Positions 24,670-33,351 of a stretch of DNA of 64,000 nt are shown in pieces. The notes beneath the pieces were generated by a model, which was not told the DNA's origin, searched no databases, and was given only the letters and a program-made list of their open reading frames with translations. How positions within the stretch are numbered: position 1 is the stretch's first letter; each line of letters starts with the position of its first letter. The position numbers and the translations under genes were made by a program. This DNA is from JAWKRB01 sp041389885 (GTDB lineage Bacteria; Myxococcota_A; Polyangia; Polyangiales; Ga0077539). Location of the stretch: the NCBI GenBank assembly GCA_041389885.1, contig JAWKRB010000006.1, positions 124,001-188,000 of the forward strand, written 5' to 3'.

Positions 24670-27240
24670 ATGCTCCGGCTCCCCATCGACGACGCGCTCC
24701 CCGAGCTCCTCGCGGCGCTCAAGGCGCGCGGCGCCGCGGTGCTCGAGGCGCCCCCGGGCGCGGGCAAGACCACCCGCGTCCCCGTGGCGGTGCTCGACGC
24801 CGGACTGGCGGGCGACAAGGAGGTCGTGGTGCTCGAGCCGCGGCGGCTCGCCGCGCGCATGGCCGCCCGCCGGGTGGCCGAAGAGCGCGGCGAGCGCGTC
24901 GGCGAGACCGTGGGCTACCAGGTGCGCTTCGACGACGTGAGCAGCGCGCGCACGCGCGTGCGCTTCGTGACCGAGGGGATCCTCACCCGCCGACTCCTGA
25001 GCGACCCCGAGCTCAGGGACGTCGGCGTGGTGCTCCTCGACGAGTTTCACGAGAGGCACCTCCACGGCGACGTCGCGCTCGCGATGCTGCGCAGGCTCCA
25101 GCGGGGCGCGAGGCCAGACCTCCGCGTCGCGGCGATGTCGGCGACCCTCGACGGCGCCGCGGTGGCGGACTTTCTCGGTGAGCCTGGAGCTCCAGCCCCA
25201 TGCGTGCGCTCGGAGGGCCGGCGCTTCGAGGTCGCGATCGAGCACGCGCGCAGCGCGGACGACCGACCGCTCTCGGCGCGGGTCGCGTCGGCGGTGCGGG
25301 CGCTCTGCGACGAGGGGCTCGACGGCGACGTGCTGGTGTTCCTCCCGGGCGCGGCGGAGATCCGACGCGCGATGGGCGCGTGCGCGGCGGTCGCGCAGCA
25401 GCACGACCTCATGGTCGTTCCGCTCCACGGCGAGCTGCCCCCCGCCGAGCAGGATCGGGCGATCGCGCCCGCGACGCGCCGCAAGGTGATCCTCTCGACG
25501 AACGTGGCCGAGACCAGCGTGACCATCGACGGCGTCGTCGCGGTGATCGACGGCGGCCTCGCGCGCGTCGCCGGTCACGCGGCCTGGTCGGGCCTGCCCA
25601 CCCTCCGCGAGTCGCGCGTCTCCAAGGCCGCTGCGACGCAGCGCGCCGGGCGCGCCGGACGCACCCGCCCAGGCCGCTGCGTGCGGCTGTACACCCGCCA
25701 CGATTTCGACACCCGCCCTGAGTACGAGCGCGCCGAGGTGCTGCGCCTCGACCTGGCCGAGACCGCCCTCGCGCTGCACGCGGGGGGCGAGCGCGACCTC
25801 CGGGCCTTCCCCTGGTTCGAGGCGCCACCCGGCGCCAGCGTCGACGCCGCCGACGCGCTGCTGCGCCGCCTGGGCGCCGTGGGCGAGGGCGGTGGGATCA
25901 CCCGCCTGGGTCGGGAAATGGCGCGCCTCCCCCTGCACCCCCGGCTAGCGCGGCTGGTGCTCGAGGCCGAGGCGAGGGGCGTCGCGCGAGAGGGGTGCAC
26001 CGCGGCGGCGATCCTCGGAGAGCGCGAGCTGGACCTCGGGCGGCGCGGCGGTCCCGGCGGCGCCCGGCGGGGACCGCGAGAGCACGGCCCCTCGGACCTC
26101 GCGGCGTCGATGGCGTCCTTTCACGAGGCCGCCGCGCTCCGCTTCGACGCCAACTCCCTGCGGCACATGGACCTCGACGTCGGCGCAGCCCTCGCCGTCG
26201 ACCGCGCCCGCAAGCAGGTCGAGCGCGCGCTGCGCGGTCGCGCGCCGGGTGGGTCGAGCGTCTCTCCCGGCGACGCTGACGAGGCCCTGCGCGTGGCGGT
26301 GCTCGCGGCGTACCCCGACCGCGTCGCGCGTCGGCAGCGCGGCGCGGAGCTCGCCCTGGTCGTCGGGGGCACGGCCACGCTCTCGCCTCAGAGCGAGGTG
26401 CAAGACGCGCCCTTCCTCGTCGCCGTCGACGCCGAGGAGCGGAGCGACGGACGGGGCCGCGCCGTGACCGTGCGGACGGCGAGCGCGATCGAGCCCGAGT
26501 GGCTCCTCGAGCTCTTTCCCGACGCGATTCGAGAGACCGTCGAGACGCGCTGGGTCGCGGCCGACGAGCGCGTGGAGGCCGTGGCGAGGCTCTCGTACGA
26601 GTCCCTGGTGCTCGATGAGACCCGCGGGCCCAAGACCCCCGAGGCCGACGCCGCCGTGGCCCAGAGGCTCGGCGACGAGGCCGCCGCCCGGGGCGTGTAT
26701 CACTTCGTCGACGACCGCGACGCCCTCGACCGATTCATGGCGCGGGTGACCTTCGCGTCGGAGCGCTCGAGCGCCGTGCGGCCCTTCGACGAGGCGCGCG
26801 CGGCGCGGGTGCTGCGCGCGATGTGCGAGGGCCGGAGGTCCTTCGCCGAGCTGCGCTCGGCGGGGCTGCTCGGGGCGCTCCGAGACGACCTCGAGGGCAG
26901 GGAGCTGCAGCTCGTCGAGCGCCTCGCGCCCGAGCGGGTGACCCTGGGCGGAGGGCGCGCCGTGCGGGTGAACTACGAGCGCGCCAAGGCCCCGTGGATC
27001 GAGTCGCGGCTGCAAGACTTCTTCGGCATGGCCGAGGGGCCCAGGGTGGGAGACGCGGCGCTGGTGCTGCACCTCCTCGCGCCCAACCACCGGGCGGTGC
27101 AGGTGACCACCGACCTCGCCGGTTTCTGGGTGCGGCACTACCCCGCGATTCGAAGAGAACTGTGTCGGCAGTACCCCCGGCACCTGTGGCCCGAGGACGG
27201 GCGCGTCGCGAAGCCTCCGCCGCCCAACCGCGTGCGCTGA
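24670..27240 (+). CDS. hrpB: ATP-dependent RNA helicase HrpB
   Basis: 856 residues, normal length for HrpB, a DEAH-family helicase. Walker A is PPGAGKTT with Lys33; the Walker B box is LLDEFHER (DEFH) near residue 124; SATLD near 158 is motif III; the C-terminal RecA lobe shows TNVAETSVTIDGV and QRAGRAGRTRPG (motif VI). The helicase-associated domain and the HrpB-specific C-terminus (NYERAKAPWIESRLQDFFG, VTTDLAGFW) follow. Cytoplasmic; the physiological substrate is poorly known even in model organisms. Promoter region shared with the divergent TTG-start gene. Confidence 0.93.
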   Translation: MLRLPIDDALPELLAALKARGAAVLEAPPGAGKTTRVPVAVLDAGLAGDKEVVVLEPRRLAARMAARRVAEERGERVGETVGYQVRFDDVSSARTRVRFVTEGILTRRLLSDPELRDVGVVLLDEFHERHLHGDVALAMLRRLQRGARPDLRVAAMSATLDGAAVADFLGEPGAPAPCVRSEGRRFEVAIEHARSADDRPLSARVASAVRALCDEGLDGDVLVFLPGAAEIRRAMGACAAVAQQHDLMVVPLHGELPPAEQDRAIAPATRRKVILSTNVAETSVTIDGVVAVIDGGLARVAGHAAWSGLPTLRESRVSKAAATQRAGRAGRTRPGRCVRLYTRHDFDTRPEYERAEVLRLDLAETALALHAGGERDLRAFPWFEAPPGASVDAADALLRRLGAVGEGGGITRLGREMARLPLHPRLARLVLEAEARGVAREGCTAAAILGERELDLGRRGGPGGARRGPREHGPSDLAASMASFHEAAALRFDANSLRHMDLDVGAALAVDRARKQVERALRGRAPGGSSVSPGDADEALRVAVLAAYPDRVARRQRGAELALVVGGTATLSPQSEVQDAPFLVAVDAEERSDGRGRAVTVRTASAIEPEWLLELFPDAIRETVETRWVAADERVEAVARLSYESLVLDETRGPKTPEADAAVAQRLGDEAAARGVYHFVDDRDALDRFMARVTFASERSSAVRPFDEARAARVLRAMCEGRRSFAELRSAGLLGALRDDLEGRELQLVERLAPERVTLGGGRAVRVNYERAKAPWIESRLQDFFGMAEGPRVGDAALVLHLLAPNHRAVQVTTDLAGFWVRHYPAIRRELCRQYPRHLWPEDGRVAKPPPPNRVR

Positions 27241-27275
27241 CAGCGGCGAGAGCGCCGTGCTAGGCCGAGAGGCGC

Positions 27276-27896
27276 ATGGCTCTCCAGCTCGTCTTCGTTC
27301 GACACGGCGAATCCGAAGGCAACCGCGCCGGCGCCTTCACCGGCCACTCTGCCTCGCCCCTCACGGCGCGCGGCAGGGCGCAGGCCGAGGCGGTGGCGCG
27401 CGCGCTTGGCGACGACGGCGTGAGCGCGCTCTACGCCAGCGACCTCCGGCGCGCGGTCGAGACGGCGTCCCCGCTCGCGGCCCTCACCGGGCTGGGGCTC
27501 GTCACGCGCCGCGACCTGCGCGAGCGGGACATGGGCGAGTGGGTCGGGAGGACCTTCGCCGACATCGAGGCCAACGCGCCCGAAGACTGGCGGCGCCTGC
27601 GCGCGCGCGACCTGGACCACCGCCCGCCCGGCGCGGAGACGCACCGCGAGTGCGCCGCGAGGGTCGGCGCCGCCCTCGATGAGATCGTCGCGTCGCACGA
27701 CGAGGGCTCGGTGGTGCTCGTGTCGCACGGGGTGGCGATTCACCACATGCTGCGGCACCTTCTCCGAGTGTCCGACGAGCGCACGCTCTTTCACGTCGAG
27801 AACTGCGCGGTGCAGCGGCTCTCGCGGAGCGCGTCGGGCACGGTTCGCGTGCTCGCCCTGAACGACGCGCGGCACCTGCGCGCGCTTGAGGTGTGA
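27276..27896 (+). CDS. Histidine phosphatase family protein
   Basis: 206 residues. Branch with the phosphoglycerate-mutase fold: catalytic VRHGESEGN at residues 7-15 with His9, ASDLRRAVETA, the Glu of LRERDMGEW, and VSHGVAIHHML for the second His. The family includes cofactor-dependent mutases, alpha-ribazole phosphatase and broad phosphatases; nothing nearby (no cobalamin genes) narrows the substrate. Its stop overlaps the ATG of the following lipoprotein gene (TGATG), so the two are probably coupled. Confidence 0.88.
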   Translation: MALQLVFVRHGESEGNRAGAFTGHSASPLTARGRAQAEAVARALGDDGVSALYASDLRRAVETASPLAALTGLGLVTRRDLRERDMGEWVGRTFADIEANAPEDWRRLRARDLDHRPPGAETHRECAARVGAALDEIVASHDEGSVVLVSHGVAIHHMLRHLLRVSDERTLFHVENCAVQRLSRSASGTVRVLALNDARHLRALEV

Positions 27897-29119
27897 TGAT
27901 GGCTGCTTCGCTTCGACCGCTCCTCCCGCTCGCGCTGCTCGCCGCGTGCGCGCCCGACCTCGTGGCCATCCCCGCGGAGGGCGGCGCGGGGGACGCGACG
28001 GCGCAGGCTGACGTCGCCTCTTCGACGGACGCCGCGACGACCACAGACGCGACCGCGCCCGCCGACGTGGTGACGGCGCCGCCCGACGTGCAGACGACGC
28101 CGCCCGACGTGGTGACGACGGCGCCCGACGTGGTGACCGCGCCGCCCGACGTGGTGACCGCGCCCGACGTGGCGACCGCGCCGCCCGACGTGGTGACGGC
28201 GCCGCCCGATGCGTCGGTGGGGCCGGTCTTCAACTACGCCGCGAGCGGCCCGAACGCGGTCGAGGTCTGGAACGGCCCCGTCCCGGGCACGGAGGGCAAC
28301 GCCCGGGTGTTCTATCCCCGCGGGGGCGGGGGGGCGCGCTTTCCCCTCGTGGTCTTCGCCCATGGATTTCAGCTCAACGTCAGCAACTTCGACGTGCTCC
28401 TGCGGCACGTCGCCGCGTGGGGGTACGTCGTCGCCTCGGTCGACTACCCCGGCACGATCCTCGGGACCGACCACCGCGACGTGGCCTCCGCGATCCGCGC
28501 CGCGCGCGCGTCCTTCGCGATGGGGCGGGTGAGCGGGTTCCCCGCGGCGGCCTCCGTCGACGCCGCGCGCGCCGTCGCGATGGGTCACTCCCTCGGAGGC
28601 AAGGCGGCGATCATGGCGATCCTCGACGACGCCGCCTTCGTCGCGGGCGTCGCCCTCGACCCCGTCGACGACAACGCCGTCGGCCGCGTCGACGACGCGC
28701 ACCCCAGCGTCGCCCCCGAGCGCATGGGCGCGCTCCGGGTGCCGCTGGCGCTCTTCGGCGCGTCGCAGTCCCGCTGCGGATTCCTCGGGCAGTCCTGCGC
28801 GCCCGAGGCGTCGAACTGGCAGACCTTCGCGCGCTCGGCGCCCTCCGGCGCGCGGGTGGCGACGTATCCCCTGCTGCGCTTCGGCCACAACGATTTCGTC
28901 GACACGAGCTGCGGGTTGCCCTGCCTCGCCTGCGCCCGCGGCGCCGCCCCGCTGACCACGCGAGAGCTCGCCGTGCGCGCGCTCACGGTGGGCTTTCTCG
29001 AGCGATACACCAAGGACGTCCGCTCGGCTCAGGCCTACGTCGACGGCGCGGTGCGCGACTCGCTCGTGTCCACCGGCGTGCTGTGGGACGGGAGCGCTCC
29101 GCTCCCGCCCTGCAACTGA
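27896..29119 (+). CDS. Alpha/beta hydrolase lipoprotein
   Basis: About 407 residues. The signal ends in lipobox LLAAC (Cys near 17). Residues about 25-105 are a low-complexity spacer of Asp/Thr/Ala with PPDVVTAPPDV repeats. The catalytic part starts near residue 115: VVFAHGFQLN for the oxyanion hole, GHSLGGKAA with nucleophile Ser, VALDPVDDN for the acid and GHNDFVD for the His. The fold resembles chlorophyllase/PAF-acetylhydrolase/cutinase-like hydrolases, so an envelope or secreted esterase is likely; the substrate cannot be told. The start overlaps the phosphatase stop; a second ATG directly follows. Confidence 0.82.
   Translation: MMAASLRPLLPLALLAACAPDLVAIPAEGGAGDATAQADVASSTDAATTTDATAPADVVTAPPDVQTTPPDVVTTAPDVVTAPPDVVTAPDVATAPPDVVTAPPDASVGPVFNYAASGPNAVEVWNGPVPGTEGNARVFYPRGGGGARFPLVVFAHGFQLNVSNFDVLLRHVAAWGYVVASVDYPGTILGTDHRDVASAIRAARASFAMGRVSGFPAAASVDAARAVAMGHSLGGKAAIMAILDDAAFVAGVALDPVDDNAVGRVDDAHPSVAPERMGALRVPLALFGASQSRCGFLGQSCAPEASNWQTFARSAPSGARVATYPLLRFGHNDFVDTSCGLPCLACARGAAPLTTRELAVRALTVGFLERYTKDVRSAQAYVDGAVRDSLVSTGVLWDGSAPLPPCN
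28061..28210 (+). repeat. PPDVV-coding tandem repeat in lipoprotein linker
   Basis: About eight imperfect 15- to 18-base units on the theme GCGCCCGACGTGGTGACC code for (A/P)PDVVT. They form a rigid spacer between the lipid anchor and the hydrolase domain. Confidence 0.8.
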
Positions 29120-29123
29120 TCGC

Positions 29124-29618
29124 TCAGGCCGGCGCGGTGCGCGCCGCTCCGTCGACGGTCACCGAGCGATCGACGAGCACCCGGCCCGCGGTGATCGTGA
29201 CCTGGTAGGCCGGGAGGTTGCGCTGCGCCTCGCCCGAGATGCGCGCGCCGTTCTGCACGTTGAACACGCTGGCGTGGCAGGGGCAGCTCAACACCGGGAT
29301 CGCGCCGTTCGCGCTGACCACGCCGGGCGCGGTGGCGACGCAGGCGCTCCCCGCCATCGTCACGGTGCAGCCCTGGTGGGTGCACACCGCGCTGAGGGCG
29401 TAGTACCCGGCGTCGTCGCGACCGACGATGAGGTTCTGCGCGCACAGGAGCTTCCAAGTGCGCGCCGACCAGTCGCTCGCGGGGCCGACGTCGGTGGGGC
29501 CCGACGCGGCGGGAGTCTCACCGCCGCAGCCGGGCGCGCCCACCGCGCTGACCGCGCCCGCGACGCCCACGACCTCGAGGAAGGTTCGCCTGCGGAATGC
29601 CTGCTTTTCGTTCGCCAT
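29124..29618 (-). CDS. Tat-exported Rieske [2Fe-2S] lipoprotein
   Basis: 164 residues from the ATG at 29,618. RRRTFL at 9-14 is a Tat signal and GAPGC (Cys31) a lipobox, so it is probably exported folded and lipidated. The Rieske cluster ligands are all present: Cys79 and His81 in CTHQGC, Cys112 and His115 in CPCHASVF, with Cys84 and Cys114 available for the usual disulfide. This is a single-domain electron carrier. No cytochrome b or oxygenase partner is adjacent, so its redox partner is unknown. An upstream in-frame ATG (29,642) would add eight residues but lacks a better ribosome site. Confidence 0.87.
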   Translation of the reverse strand: MANEKQAFRRRTFLEVVGVAGAVSAVGAPGCGGETPAASGPTDVGPASDWSARTWKLLCAQNLIVGRDDAGYYALSAVCTHQGCTVTMAGSACVATAPGVVSANGAIPVLSCPCHASVFNVQNGARISGEAQRNLPAYQVTITAGRVLVDRSVTVDGAARTAPA

Positions 29619-29709
29619 CGAGTAGGGGCCCTTCTTGATCATTTCATGGAACGGTGGTGTTCATCCCTCGCCGCGGCGAGGGCCGCGACCGAAGGGAGCG
29701 GACTATAGG

Positions 29710-30801
29710 ATGCGCGCGCGCGTTGGAGTGATTCAGTTGCTGATGGGCCTGGCGGGGTGTCAGGCGATGGGTGGCCTCAACGCTCGGGGGGGCATCTCGG
29801 GTTCGTGCAGCGGCGACCTGGGCGCCACCGCTGGCGCGCAGAAGGTCGAGGCCTTCATCGCGTCGGCGTCGGCGTTTCACCAGTCCGCCATGGAGCTGAA
29901 CAACAGCCTCCGCGACGGTTGTATGCAGATCGGCACGGCCCTGGAGATCCCCGCGACCGAGCTCACGGGCGGCGAGGGGCCTGAGGGCACCCGCAGCGTC
30001 TGCGAGCGCGCGGCGCGTGGCTTGCGCGAGGAGATGACCGCCCTCCGCGGCTCCGCGAACCTCACGCTGCGCATGGACGTGCAGCCGCCCCGCTGCGAGA
30101 TCAGCGTCGACGCGTACGGGCGCTGCGCCGGCGAGTGCGACGTGTCGTACCGACCCGGCAGCGCCGAGGTGCAGTGCGAGGGCGGCGAGCTCCGCGGCGG
30201 CTGCTCCGCGCAGTGCACGGGCAGCTGCTCGGTGGAGGTCAACGGCGCGTGCGGCGGCGTGTGTGAGGGCGAGTGCTCGGCCACCGACGCGCAGGGGCGC
30301 TGCACCGGCACCTGCCGAGGGCGATGCGTGGCCCAGGCGACCGGGACCTGCGCCGGCGAGTGCCGCGGGGGATGCAGCGTGGCCTTCACTGAGCCCCGGT
30401 GCACCGGACGGGTGGTCCCGCCGCAGGTGAACGCCGACTGCCGTGCGGCCTGCGACGCGCGCTTGAACGCGCAGGCGAGCTGCCAGCCGGGCCGCGCCGT
30501 GTTGGCCATCGACGGCAACGTCTCGTCCGACCTCGAGGCGCGCGTGCGCCGCGTGCGCGCGGCCCTCGGCAGCGGGTACGGCGCCGTGATGACCGTGCGC
30601 GAGCGCGTCGAGCGCACCGCCCGCACCGGCGAGACCCTGGCGCGCGCCATCGCGCAGCTCCCGTCTGCGGCGCAGCAGATCGGCGTCGCCGCCGGACTCT
30701 GCGCGGCCTCGTCGGTGGCGGCCGTCGGTCAGGCCGTGGCCAGCGTGAACGTCAGCGTGCAGGTGAGCGTGCAGGTCAGCGCGTCGGCGCAGGTGAACTG
30801 A
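29710..30801 (+). CDS. Cys-rich lipoprotein with CxGxC repeats
   Basis: 363 residues. Signal peptide with lipobox LAGC (Cys17). Residues 30-125 are helical and hydrophilic. Residues about 130-255 contain over 20 Cys in short repeats of the type C-x-G-x-C or C-x-x-x-C (CAGEC, CTGSC, CGGVCEGEC, CTGTCRGRC). The C-terminal 110 residues are helical, Ala-rich, and end in VSVQVSVQVS alternation. No known family recognised. It is likely an envelope protein cross-linked by disulfides. The start is fixed by the signal peptide and a purine-rich site. The 3' end overlaps the convergent gene at 30,776 by 26 bases. Confidence 0.78.
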   Translation: MRARVGVIQLLMGLAGCQAMGGLNARGGISGSCSGDLGATAGAQKVEAFIASASAFHQSAMELNNSLRDGCMQIGTALEIPATELTGGEGPEGTRSVCERAARGLREEMTALRGSANLTLRMDVQPPRCEISVDAYGRCAGECDVSYRPGSAEVQCEGGELRGGCSAQCTGSCSVEVNGACGGVCEGECSATDAQGRCTGTCRGRCVAQATGTCAGECRGGCSVAFTEPRCTGRVVPPQVNADCRAACDARLNAQASCQPGRAVLAIDGNVSSDLEARVRRVRAALGSGYGAVMTVRERVERTARTGETLARAIAQLPSAAQQIGVAAGLCAASSVAAVGQAVASVNVSVQVSVQVSASAQVN

Positions 30802-31549
30802 TCGCCCCCGTGATCACGTCGTCGTCGCGCCCGATCGGGGTGACGTCGATGGCGTGATCGCCCTCTCGCACACGCTCATCGGCGCTGACCACCACGGTCA
30901 CGGTGTCGGCCCCGGCGGGGATGAGCCCCGCCCGAAGCCCCGCCGCGGGGAGGTCGAAGCCACCCGGCGCGCGGGGGACCACGCACATCAGCATCCAGCC
31001 CTCGCCGGCGGCCTGCGCGCCGCGGGTCGCCTGCAGCACGATCATCACGCTGTTGCTGTCACCCCCCTGCCACTGCACCCGCAGGGGTCGCTCCGGCGTG
31101 AGGGAGAAGCCTCGCGTCGGCGCCACGGCGCGCACCGCCTGGGGCACGCGCGCGGGGGTGTGAAAGCGCCGCGCGGGGACGCCCTCGCTCCCGGCGACCT
31201 GCGCTGAGACGGGCGTGCCCGCGGGGATCACCGCGCGCACCGCGGCCTGGTAGACGCCCTCGGCGCGGCGGTCGGCGTGGCCGAGCACGGCGCCGTTGAC
31301 GACGAAGGCCTCGACCCGTCCTCCCTCGAGGGACGGGGGCTCGCGCCCGTCGCGCAGGCGGAGCCCGAGGCACTCGCGGTCGCGGTAGGCGAGGTCGGTC
31401 TCGGCGTAGAAGTTGGCGCCGATGGCGGTGAGCTCGCTGGAGGTCGAGACGCCCACGAGGTAGTGAGGGGCGAGGGCGGCGGGCGGGTCGCCGCGGCGGC
31501 AGGCGGCGAGGGCCAGCGCGGCGGCGAAGACGTGGGCGTGTCGCGGCAT
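30776..31549 (-). CDS. Predicted lipoprotein of unknown function
   Basis: About 257 residues. Signal MPRHAHVFAAALALAAC gives a good lipobox with Cys17; an ATG four codons upstream is possible, and neither has a clear ribosome site. The mature protein is beta-rich, with a segment starting near residue 145 (FSLTPERPLRVQWQGGDSNSV) that looks like a small Ig-like or jelly-roll domain. No enzyme motif seen. It overlaps the 3' end of the Cys-rich gene on the other strand. Confidence 0.72.
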   Translation of the reverse strand: MPRHAHVFAAALALAACRRGDPPAALAPHYLVGVSTSSELTAIGANFYAETDLAYRDRECLGLRLRDGREPPSLEGGRVEAFVVNGAVLGHADRRAEGVYQAAVRAVIPAGTPVSAQVAGSEGVPARRFHTPARVPQAVRAVAPTRGFSLTPERPLRVQWQGGDSNSVMIVLQATRGAQAAGEGWMLMCVVPRAPGGFDLPAAGLRAGLIPAGADTVTVVVSADERVREGDHAIDVTPIGRDDDVITGAISSPAPTR

Positions 31550-31673
31550 CGCCGGGACCATATCGCGACGGCGGCGATTTCTGGCGCGCTCGGCGCGAGG
31601 AGCCCGCGGCTCCGCTTGATCCCCTCGGGCGGGGATTTCCGCAACGGTCAGGGATGGACTACGTTCTCGCTCC

Positions 31674-32126
31674 GTGGCGTCTCAACGATCGGTCCCCGGC
31701 ATCGGCGTCGCGCTCCGCGCGCGAAGGGGCCTGGGCGACCAGCGGGGCCTCTCGACCACCGAGTACGTCATCATCCTCATCTGCATCGCGGTGATGGGCA
31801 TCGCCGCGTGGCGAGGCTTCGGCAGCTCCGCGCGCACCCACACCGCGCGGGCCTCGGGCGAGGTCGCCGGCCTCGAGGCGACGCCCGGAGCGGGCGGGCC
31901 GACCGGCCCTCGCGGCGGCGGGATCCGCGTGGCCCGCACGTCGTCGAGCGCGCTCGACGAGGCCACCGCAGACGCGACGCCGCCCCCCGCCGAGGACGAG
32001 GGGTGGGTGACCCCGGCCTTCGTGCTGGGCTTCGGCGCCGTGGTCGTGCTCGCCGTGATCGCGAGGAACTTTCGGTCCCGCGGCGGCGGGGCGGAGGGCA
32101 AGGGCGGCGGCGGCGCGGCGGCGTGA
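31674..32126 (+). CDS. Type IVb (Flp)-pilin-like protein with a second membrane segment
   Basis: 150 residues from a GTG start (no clear ribosome site). After a basic leader of 25 residues, QRG|LSTTEYVIILI matches a class III signal: cleavage after Gly25 and Glu at mature position +5, followed by a hydrophobic stretch (residues 31-50). That is the pattern of prepilins processed by a TadV/PilD-type peptidase. Unlike Flp pilins it continues with a disordered Gly/Ala/Pro linker and a second membrane span (about 120-138) with a basic, Gly-rich tail. No tad or pil genes are in the window, so its assembly partners lie elsewhere, if it is a pilin at all. Confidence 0.65.
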   Translation: MASQRSVPGIGVALRARRGLGDQRGLSTTEYVIILICIAVMGIAAWRGFGSSARTHTARASGEVAGLEATPGAGGPTGPRGGGIRVARTSSSALDEATADATPPPAEDEGWVTPAFVLGFGAVVVLAVIARNFRSRGGGAEGKGGGGAAA

Positions 32127-32168
32127 CCTACCCCTCTCGTGCTAAGAGAGCCGGTTGGAGGTATCGCG

Positions 32169-33347
32169 TTGCTTCGTAGAACCGTCACTCTGCTCCCCGC
32201 GCTCGGTCTCGCGTGCTCGGCCACGGGCGGTCCGCCCACGTTCACCACCGGGACCCTCGACGCCGGCGCGACGGTCATGGAGCAGCCCGATGGCTGGGTG
32301 GTCGCGCGCGACGCGATCCCCATCGCAGACCGGGGCTCAACGACGCTGACCCCCGACGCCGCCTGCATGACGAACACGGCCGACGGGCAGCGCGTCCCTA
32401 CGAACCTGATGATCCTGCTCGATCGATCGGGTTCGATGAACAACCGCGACGACCGCAACCCCTCGGCCCCGACGAAGTGGGACGCGGCGGTCGCCGGCCT
32501 CACGTCGCTCTTGAACCGACTGAGCGACAACGCCCGCGTGGGGATCACGTTCTTTCCCACCACGCGCAACGCGTCTGACATCGCGAGCTACGAGACGCCC
32601 GCGGTCCCCGTGGCGGCGCTGCGCACCAACCGGGCGGCGCTCCTCGGCGCGCTGCGCGGCGCGTCGCCCGGCGGCAACACGCCCATGGTGTGCGGCTTCG
32701 GCGGTGTGCAGCGGTACTTTCAGGGGTACATGGCCGACGGCACGCGCAACGTGATCCTGATCACCGACGGCGTGCCGACGGAGGAGTGCGGCACCGACCT
32801 CCCGCAGTGCAGCCTGCTCCCGCCCGACTTCGCGTGCCTGCTCGGGCGCGAGCCGCTGATTCAGAACCAGGTGCGCGTCGCGGTCGCGCGCACCGCGATG
32901 TCGACCCCTCCCATCAAGGTCTACATCGCCGGCACCCCCGAGGCGTCTGACACCTTCCTCTCCGACCTCGCCGTCATCGGGAACACGCCCCGCACGCCCG
33001 ACTGCCGCAGCTCGCAGAGCTGCCACTACCGGCTCCAGACCGCGAGCTTCGAGGCCGACCTCACGATGGCGCTGCAGGACATCGAGAGCCGCGCGCTCAC
33101 CTGCGAGTTCCAGGTCGACGCCGACCCGACGCGGGTCGACCCCGACCGGGTGAACGTGAACATCCAGGGCACCGGCATGTCGTCTCCCCGCGTCATCCCC
33201 CGCGACGTCGACCACCGCGAGGGCTGGGACTACACCGAGGGGCGGCGCTCCATCGTGGTCTACGGCGCGGCGTGCGAGCAGATCCGCACCGACGCCCAGG
33301 TGCGGGTGCAGATCCTCTTCGGCTGCCCGACGCTCACGCCCGGCTGA
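32169..33347 (+). CDS. VWA-domain lipoprotein (TTG start)
   Basis: 392 residues. The TTG at 32,169 follows GGAGGT at ideal spacing; an earlier in-frame start is not supported. Lipobox near GLAC (Cys16). A von Willebrand factor A domain begins around residue 75 with MILLDRSGSMNN, a complete MIDAS motif (DxSxS), with the Thr of GGNTPM and the Asp of LITDGVPT as the remaining metal ligands. The C-terminal 90 residues (CEFQVDADPTRVDPDRVNV) are a short beta domain with a Cys pair. Likely surface-exposed adhesion or assembly factor. It follows the pilin-like gene by 42 bases and could be cotranscribed. Confidence 0.85.
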   Translation: MLRRTVTLLPALGLACSATGGPPTFTTGTLDAGATVMEQPDGWVVARDAIPIADRGSTTLTPDAACMTNTADGQRVPTNLMILLDRSGSMNNRDDRNPSAPTKWDAAVAGLTSLLNRLSDNARVGITFFPTTRNASDIASYETPAVPVAALRTNRAALLGALRGASPGGNTPMVCGFGGVQRYFQGYMADGTRNVILITDGVPTEECGTDLPQCSLLPPDFACLLGREPLIQNQVRVAVARTAMSTPPIKVYIAGTPEASDTFLSDLAVIGNTPRTPDCRSSQSCHYRLQTASFEADLTMALQDIESRALTCEFQVDADPTRVDPDRVNVNIQGTGMSSPRVIPRDVDHREGWDYTEGRRSIVVYGAACEQIRTDAQVRVQILFGCPTLTPG

Positions 33348-33351
33348 GCCC

